From: Gymnorhina tibicen
Taxonomy: Eukaryota > Chordata > Aves > Passeriformes > Artamidae
Direction of reading: 5' to 3'
Assembly: GCA_013399875.1 (NCBI GenBank)
Contig: VXAZ01006886.1
Span: forward strand, 446,107-510,106
DNA: 64,000 bases
The notes below the pieces were generated by a model, which saw only the letters and a list, made by a program, of their open reading frames with translations, made no database searches and had not been told where the DNA came from. A program made the translations under genes and the position numbers. The first letter of the stretch is position 1. Every line of letters begins with the position of its first letter. Below, in pieces: positions 57,822 through 64,000 of this stretch.

Positions 57822-60800
57822 AGTTAAGATTTTCAGGAAGCTATAAAACACAGCAAAGTGATGGCAATAAGACACCACCAGTTCTTAAATAGATGAAAGG
57901 ATGCTTCAAAGTCTATTTGTTTAGTCAGTCTCTCTTTTCATCTTTGTTAATTGCTGAGAAGGATGAAGTAGCATTAGTATGCACAGCTTGTGAATTATAA
58001 TCTTTAAAAGCAACCTTTTTTTTTTAAGCATAGGTGTTAACCTTAATTCTGCTTTCCCACAGGTGCAGCACGAGTGTTTGCTGACATACTTATAAATTTA
58101 TTGCCATAATAATAAAGAAAAAGACAAAGTAAATGAATAGATTTGGAAATTGTTTTATTAACTGAGAGGTCCTATTTTCAGACATCCATATCCTTTTTTG
58201 GTTTTTGTTTAAGTCTCTTGTAATAACATATATAATTTTGAAAATCAGGAATGGTATTAGAGTTCATGTAATAGTTCATTTGGAAACAATCTTAGCATTA
58301 AGTTGTCCAGTTCTTGTACTACTTTTTACTTTACTATATGCAGTAATACATGAAAAAGTTGTCTTTGGTAATACAATTCAACTTTTGAGGTTCACATGGA
58401 CATCTAAGAGATCTAGTTTCTCATCTTCCGAGTTTATTCACGACGGTCCTAACCTCTAAATCGAGACTGAGAGGAAAGCTTTTATAGAGATATATAAAAA
58501 TAGATATATGTGTGTGTGTTTATGTATAAGAGAATGGGCTATGTCTGCATCACAGTATATTACCCAACAGCATGATACCCATTCTGTCCGCATTGTTATA
58601 ATGCTATTTCTGGTGTCTAAATGAAAAATAGTTTGTGAACTCAGGCTTGGTCATCTTCAGCAATTGGAATGCCATATGGCAGGTGACTAGTTTATACTGC
58701 AATGTTTTTGAACTCCATATCAGATAGCCAGTAAAAAAAAAATTGGTGTGAAATTTGCAGTTGGAAATGTGTCAGAGCTGGCTTCTTAAAAGTTGTGTTT
58801 GACATGTGCCTGTCCAATCTAAAGAAGAATTTCTCTAGCCTGGGTACAGCTCAATGAGTTTGTTAGCAGCTGGTGTGTTTCAGTGTGCTCCCCCCACCAG
58901 TTTGGAAGCATCAGAGTGGCATTATCAAAACAGAGATAATCCTAAAAAGAAAATAAAATATGGAGGGGGACAATGAGCTTGGTTGTCATTACACACACAC
59001 AACTTTCTCAACCCCACTGAACCAAGAGCTTCCTGGAGCTGCAACGTTCTGCACGTGTCAGGGGTGTATCAGTCTGGCTCTGGTACAAATAGCACCTAAA
59101 CGAGAAGAACGGTGCAGGGGTGGGGGGGAGGAAGGATTTTGCTCTCTGGCAAGCTGGTTTTTTGGCTTTGAGAGCCTTCCAAATATATTTTTTTTTAAGT
59201 GTCAATTAACCTTTGGTAGGTAGATTAGCAGGCATGTGGGATTCTTCTCTGACAGGGCTGTGGTAGTTTTTTCCCCCTCTGTACCTGAAGAGTCATATTA
59301 TTGTGCACAGACCTTTTCCTTTCATCTGGTGGCCCCTCAAGAGCTCTTAAATGTGCCTGTTTCCACCTTCCTTTGTACAGTGTCCGCCTTCCCAGGTTTA
59401 CTGCTGCATACAGAGGAGCCCGTTTATAAAGATATAGAGCCCAGTGACTATAAAGGAGCTCCCTCTGTCAGTCTGTCATGCTTTAAAGGATTGTGGGCAC
59501 CCTGAAGGGAAGATTAGTGGAGGATTGTCCAAATTGTCAAAGCTCTGAATTCTTTTTTAGCAACCATTTTCTTGCATTGGCTTAGAAAAGAAAAAGTCTG
59601 TTTATGGGGGGAAGGTAGTGAATGAGCAGGAATGGTGACATTCCCTCTGTTGAAGGCACTGATCACAGGCCATGTGCAGCCCAGTTTCTCAATTCCAGAT
59701 CTAAGTGTCTGGCCCAGCCCACTGAGACCTAAAGCATGAACTTTGAGCATTCTGTGCTTGCCCAGAACCTGAAATCGAGGAACCTAAATATTCTATGTAT
59801 CTTCTTTCACAGGGCTGCCTGCTCTAGCTTTGATAAAATATACTGAGTATCTCTTTGTCTTCCATTAGAGACACCTAATTTTGTACTTCTGTTGTAAATT
59901 TCTCTCTCTCTCTTGCTTTTCCAAATTAATGTCTGTTCACTTCTCCCCCCTCACCGTTCTGATTGTTCCCCCCCGTCCCCTGCAGCACAGTGATGCTGGG
60001 GTGTGCCAAGGTGTAAAATTCCTCTTGATTAAACAAAGTTACTGGTCAAATATGAAGGGAAAGGGCCAGGTCTCACTGCCACACACTACACATATGGTTA
60101 ACACGTGTCCCATGAGTGCAGTGCTTTTGGGACATGTCAGCTCAGCCCATTCCCATGAATAATCTGTCCAGCACAGGCACAGTAAATCCACTGCTCTTGG
60201 ACAGGCTCAGGTGCACTGTGTGGGCTGTGTGCAGTGGATCTGTCTGTACACTGCAGACATGGCTGAGCTTTCCAGCAGACCCTTGTGTATGCCAGATGTC
60301 CAAAAGTCCCAACCAAATGTCAAACTCAGGTTTTATTGGATCAGAATTTTCCCTTGGGAAAGCTGGCTCTGTGACAGAAAGGAGGCGAAGCATTGCTCAT
60401 GGCTGTGCTGGGAAGGGGTGGTCTTTGGTGCACTTGTTTTGCAAACCTGAAGCACAGATAAAGAGCAAATCTGCAAATTTTAAGAGTTTGATAGGAATTA
60501 ATAATTCTAAAGAGTGGATCCTAGAAAAAATAGTTTAGGGCTGAATTGCGGGACGTTATTACAAAAGTGGGGGCTTTTAAGGTCGATACTGAAAAGTCAC
60601 CATCCCGGTAAGAGTTCTCTGAGCTGGCAGCTTCTGAGCTTGTACCCAGCACAGCTACTACATGTCCTATTCAAATTGCTGACTTATTTCAAGCATCATT
60701 GCCTGCTACACTGTAGGCAACAGGAGTATAACCCAATTTACTACTCACTGTTGTTGTAACAGGGAAGTTAGTGATGCATAAACCTGGCTTAGGCCACCTG

Positions 60801-63732
60801 TGCAGGCAGGAGTGGTTTTTTGTCTCCCAAGTCCCCTGATGGGATCAGCAGGGAGAGCTTAAGTTTATTCCTGTTGCACTTCCGCCGTGGTCATGCTTGC
60901 CCTGAATAAAGTGGTGTGAGCCTGTTCCCAGCCTGACCTGGAGGAAGTTCAGGTAAAACATACACCGCTGGTATGTGTGATGCCTGGAAGAAGTGGAAAA
61001 GTGTTTGTGGTTGAAGAAACTCGGGCCAACAAGCTGAGCAGCCATAGGCCCTGCATTCAGAGCCAAGAATAAAGTTGATGAGTCTTTTATATACTTCCAG
61101 CAGCTTCAGTATTATCTCAGGTGCATTTAACAGTACAGCTGTAATTTACAGTGAGGAGAAAATTCAGCCAAACAACCTGTTTTGTGCTTAATCTATTCAG
61201 GCTTTATTCCTCCAGGAAGTTATCTGATGTTACTTTATGTACTTGCTGCCTGTGGGAGATGGTACCTCTGGGAATGTGTTTCTGGGTCACTGGATATTGC
61301 AAGGATACACATGATTAGAGAGAGAACCAGCTACATGTCTACAGTATCACTTGTTCCCAGTCTCAGCAGGTAATAAATAGTGTCACAGAGCACAGCAATA
61401 GTCGATATACCTACTAAACCATCTGTTCAGAACTGCTCAAATGGACTTGCTTAAGCAATTATCCCCCAGGGGCTGTTTATATGTTAGAGTATCTGCATAT
61501 GCTTTAGATCCTTAACCTTTAGACAGGTCCACATAGCGATGCCTTGATTTATTTTCTTTGTGTGGTCTTGACCTTCTCCTGGCAGATTTAACATTACCCC
61601 TCTCAAGAATGTAGTTAATGCTAGAAATGAATTTCTGCACTTCCCAACTGCTGGTTTTATGTGTGAGTTTTTGTAATCTCTGCTATTAAAGCTATCAAAT
61701 TCAGGCCTAATAATCCACTGAGGCTGGACAGGATTCGTGCAATATAAGAACTGCAGTTTGGGATAATACTGTTCCAAATATGCTAGCTCTCCTGCCTTTT
61801 TATTTTCTATGCTATTGCCTTTTTTCTCTCAAGTCCTGAAAAGCTGTATAGAAACTGTGTTCTTAGCAAATAAACTTTCTCTTTAGGAGCTTTCACTCCC
61901 TCTGCTTGAAACTGCAGGAAGAAATCTTATAGACTGGAATAAGACACAGCAAAAATAAAGTGGATTGTTTTATTGTCTCCTGTTAAATGAATGCTGCAAC
62001 TTTCAGTGGGTAAATTTAGCTGGGCTGGCAGCACCCAAATGCCCTACATTTCTTATGGGAATGCATCACATACTGCAGCTGCATTAGGTGGGCATAATGA
62101 AAAGTGGCCTGGGAGTCTGTGCTCCTGGCAGCCTCAGAAAGAGGATACTGTGGCTTGGGAGAGGCATGAAGAATGGGTTCGTTTCCCTGCTTTGGAAGTG
62201 CTGATCCCCACGGTTCCCAGCTGAAGCGAGCGCCGGCAGGGCCGTGTGGGAGCTGTGCCCCACTGCTGTCAGTGCTGTTCCTGGGGTAAAAGAACAGTGA
62301 TTTAGTCCCCCCACTGGGTGCTTCAGTTTTTCACCCAAGTAGTGAGACAAAGGAAGATCATGCTGTCAGTAAGATGACCTGACATATCTCTGTGTGTTTG
62401 CAAATAAGTTAAAACTCTTTCATGTATATTTTAAATGAGCCCTGTGATTTATTTCTTAGGCTCTGAACTTGCTTTGTGGCTTCAGCTTTTGGATCACAGT
62501 AAAGGTTTGATAGTCTTTAAAAACATATTTGTGGGCTGCTTGGAAAAACTGAATCAGTCGTGACATCCGTAAAACAGTCAGGACTTTAATGGGTAATCCC
62601 TGATGCAAAACACTTTGTGCCTTTCAGCAAAGAACTACATATATTTTAAAGGTATATAAAAAGAGAGATTATAAAAGGCCTGACAGTGTGTCCGTCCGTG
62701 TTCATAAGGAATTTTCTAGTTCTGGGCCTGTGCTGCTGAAGGCAAATCTGAGGCCCTGCCCTGCAGTGGATATGTCCCAGGGCTGCATGCTCTGCTCTGA
62801 GGAGATGTTTCTAATAATATTTGCCCTGATTTTTGACTATGAAATGAAGGCTAATGATATTCTGGCCTCTACTCTTTTATCTGTACAATAAAGAGCACAG
62901 CTCTCATGTTACCTGCTGGGGTCTGCCACGGTTGCAGAAGACAGCACCCAGCTTCTGGAATTTTTAAAATTTAAGTATTTTCTAACGATATAGAGAGAGC
63001 TATGACTCATGAGCTGCTGCTCACTTCAGGCTTGCTCAAGGACATGGAGGTAGCTTAGCACTGGTAATGGTGGCAGCTACCCCATTGCTTGGTTCCTAGT
63101 TGCCAGTTGTGGTTTAACAAGGAATATCTCTATTCCCTAGAAGGATGTTTTCCTCTCTGTTTTTCTTGCCCTGTTCTCAAGGACAGTCTCTGTATGCTGG
63201 GGCAGAAAAAGATGGTATAACTCTTGCTTTGTTGCACAGAAACTTCACAGGATTACAGTCTAAGGAGAAAGTGTATTTATTATGGCATCTTTTTCATCAG
63301 TGGATGTCAGAGGAATGCACAAAGAAGGTCAACACCATTATCTCTTTTGTAGATGGAGAAACTGTCTCTGTAGTTACTGCAAGCAGGGAAGCTGTCTCGC
63401 CATACAGACGTTGCCTGGAACCTGCTCTGTAGCCCGTAACTGAATTTAAACTTGCATGAGAATTTATTCTTTTCAATTGCACCTTTGGAGCCCATTTGAC
63501 CTTTTTAAAGGATTATTTCTCCAACAGTAAATATGAAATATTATTGCAGAGATTGCTGCATCCCTTTTATTAATTACTTTTGATCTGTATTATTTGAAAT
63601 GAAGGTCGTTTAATTAAGCTGCTGAAATTTTTTAAATTGGCGGTATTTTCCTGCCAGTGTCATAGTAGCCAATGCTCAGAAATATGCTGCAGTGAGGGCT
63701 CTGTGTGTCCACTCTTTTCTTTTTCAACACAG
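57822..63732. other. Unassigned non-coding DNA
   Basis: No gene recognised. 58200-58480 includes a short CpG-bearing stretch (58430-58465). Minor simple repeats lie at about 58505-58520 (TG), 58992-59001 (AC) and 59901-59913 (CT). Overlapping antiparallel frames at 60116-60538 show no motif. A small CpG cluster lies at 62225-62250. 63420-63720 has conserved-element texture. Confidence 0.5.
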
Positions 63733-63751
63733 AAAGTTGCTTTGAAGAAAG
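63733..63751 (+). other. Candidate 19-nt microexon
   Basis: The pyrimidine-rich acceptor ctcttttctttttcaacacag ends at 63732, followed by aaagttgctttgaagaaag and the donor AAG|gtaagg. Both signals are close to consensus. Frame 1 reads KVALKK. Its length is not a multiple of three, so inclusion would shift frame or it would be untranslated. It lies beside AT-rich, conserved-looking DNA. Confidence 0.18.
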
Positions 63752-64000
63752 GTAAGGATTAATTTTTCAGATTTATTTGAGCTCTAAATGCCTAGCTGCC
63801 TCAGTGGAGAAACTTTGTGGGGCAGACAAATGTTGGGAAATTGCACACCAGGCTCCTCTCTGCCCATCAAGCCATGCTGAAACATGAAGCTGATATGCTC
63901 CAAGCAGCTGGAGTGTTTCGGCTTTCAACCGGTGATTTTTACACATGACTTACTTAGAAACTGATGGCTTGTTTAGGGTTGGCTTAAGAAAAAGCAGTTT
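63752..64000. other. Unassigned end of window
   Basis: No gene or repeat recognised in the last 250 bases. If the microexon at 63733-63751 is real, this would be the start of the following intron. Confidence 0.5.

Noticed and set aside
57822..58100. Retrocopied gene whose poly-A tail is the T tract
   Set aside because: No polyadenylation signal close to the tract, no target-site duplication and no recognisable gene body.
1..64000. tRNA, rRNA, snRNA, known microRNA or CRISPR array
   Set aside because: I looked by eye for common core sequences of these classes and found none; covariance-model searches were not possible.

Overview
The window looks like vertebrate nuclear DNA, most likely from a bird and quite possibly a songbird. 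It is AT-leaning and CpG-depleted except for one island. It has no long open frames, no operon-like packing, and no rRNA, tRNA or CRISPR array that I could recognise. Three stretches resemble fragments of CR1, the LINE family typical of birds and reptiles. The clearest is near 54.84-54.95 kb. I saw no mammalian L1, Alu or B1-type sequence. The species call rests on repeat style from memory, not on a search.

Layout. 1-43.7 kb is mostly unassigned non-coding DNA of the kind found in a large intron or a gene desert. It carries an old CR1-like scrap at ~9.2 kb, a possible ancient dispersed repeat at ~22.9 kb, a longer old CR1-like copy on the minus strand at 33.1-33.4 kb, small tandem repeats, and several stretches with the texture of conserved regulatory DNA (4.1-4.4, 23.2-23.5, 25.4-25.6, 36.4-36.9 and 43.0 kb). 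43.70-44.49 kb is the only CpG island. It is preceded by a purine tract and a GC box and contains a G-quadruplex motif, and it is the best promoter candidate. 44.5-64 kb is again non-coding, with a CR1 3' end at 54.84-54.95 kb, an AT palindrome cluster at 55.16-55.20 kb, and a short assembly gap inside a poly-T run at 57.8 kb.

Genes. I recognise no protein or domain in any frame. The open frames are short, lack family motifs and are at the length expected by chance. Reading for splice signals on both strands gives a set of exon candidates with good acceptors and donors. The best are + 38349-38431, - 26896-26980, + 55361-55442, + 34358-34436, and the microexon-like + 12229-12249 and + 63733-63751. 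A 64 kb random sequence would also yield such pairs, so each is low confidence and is given as a target for RNA or conservation data.

Overall reading (inference): regulatory or intronic DNA around one CpG-island promoter, with gene identity and orientation unresolved. No previously undescribed system can be demonstrated from sequence alone. The most testable items are the CpG island and the ranked cryptic exon candidates.
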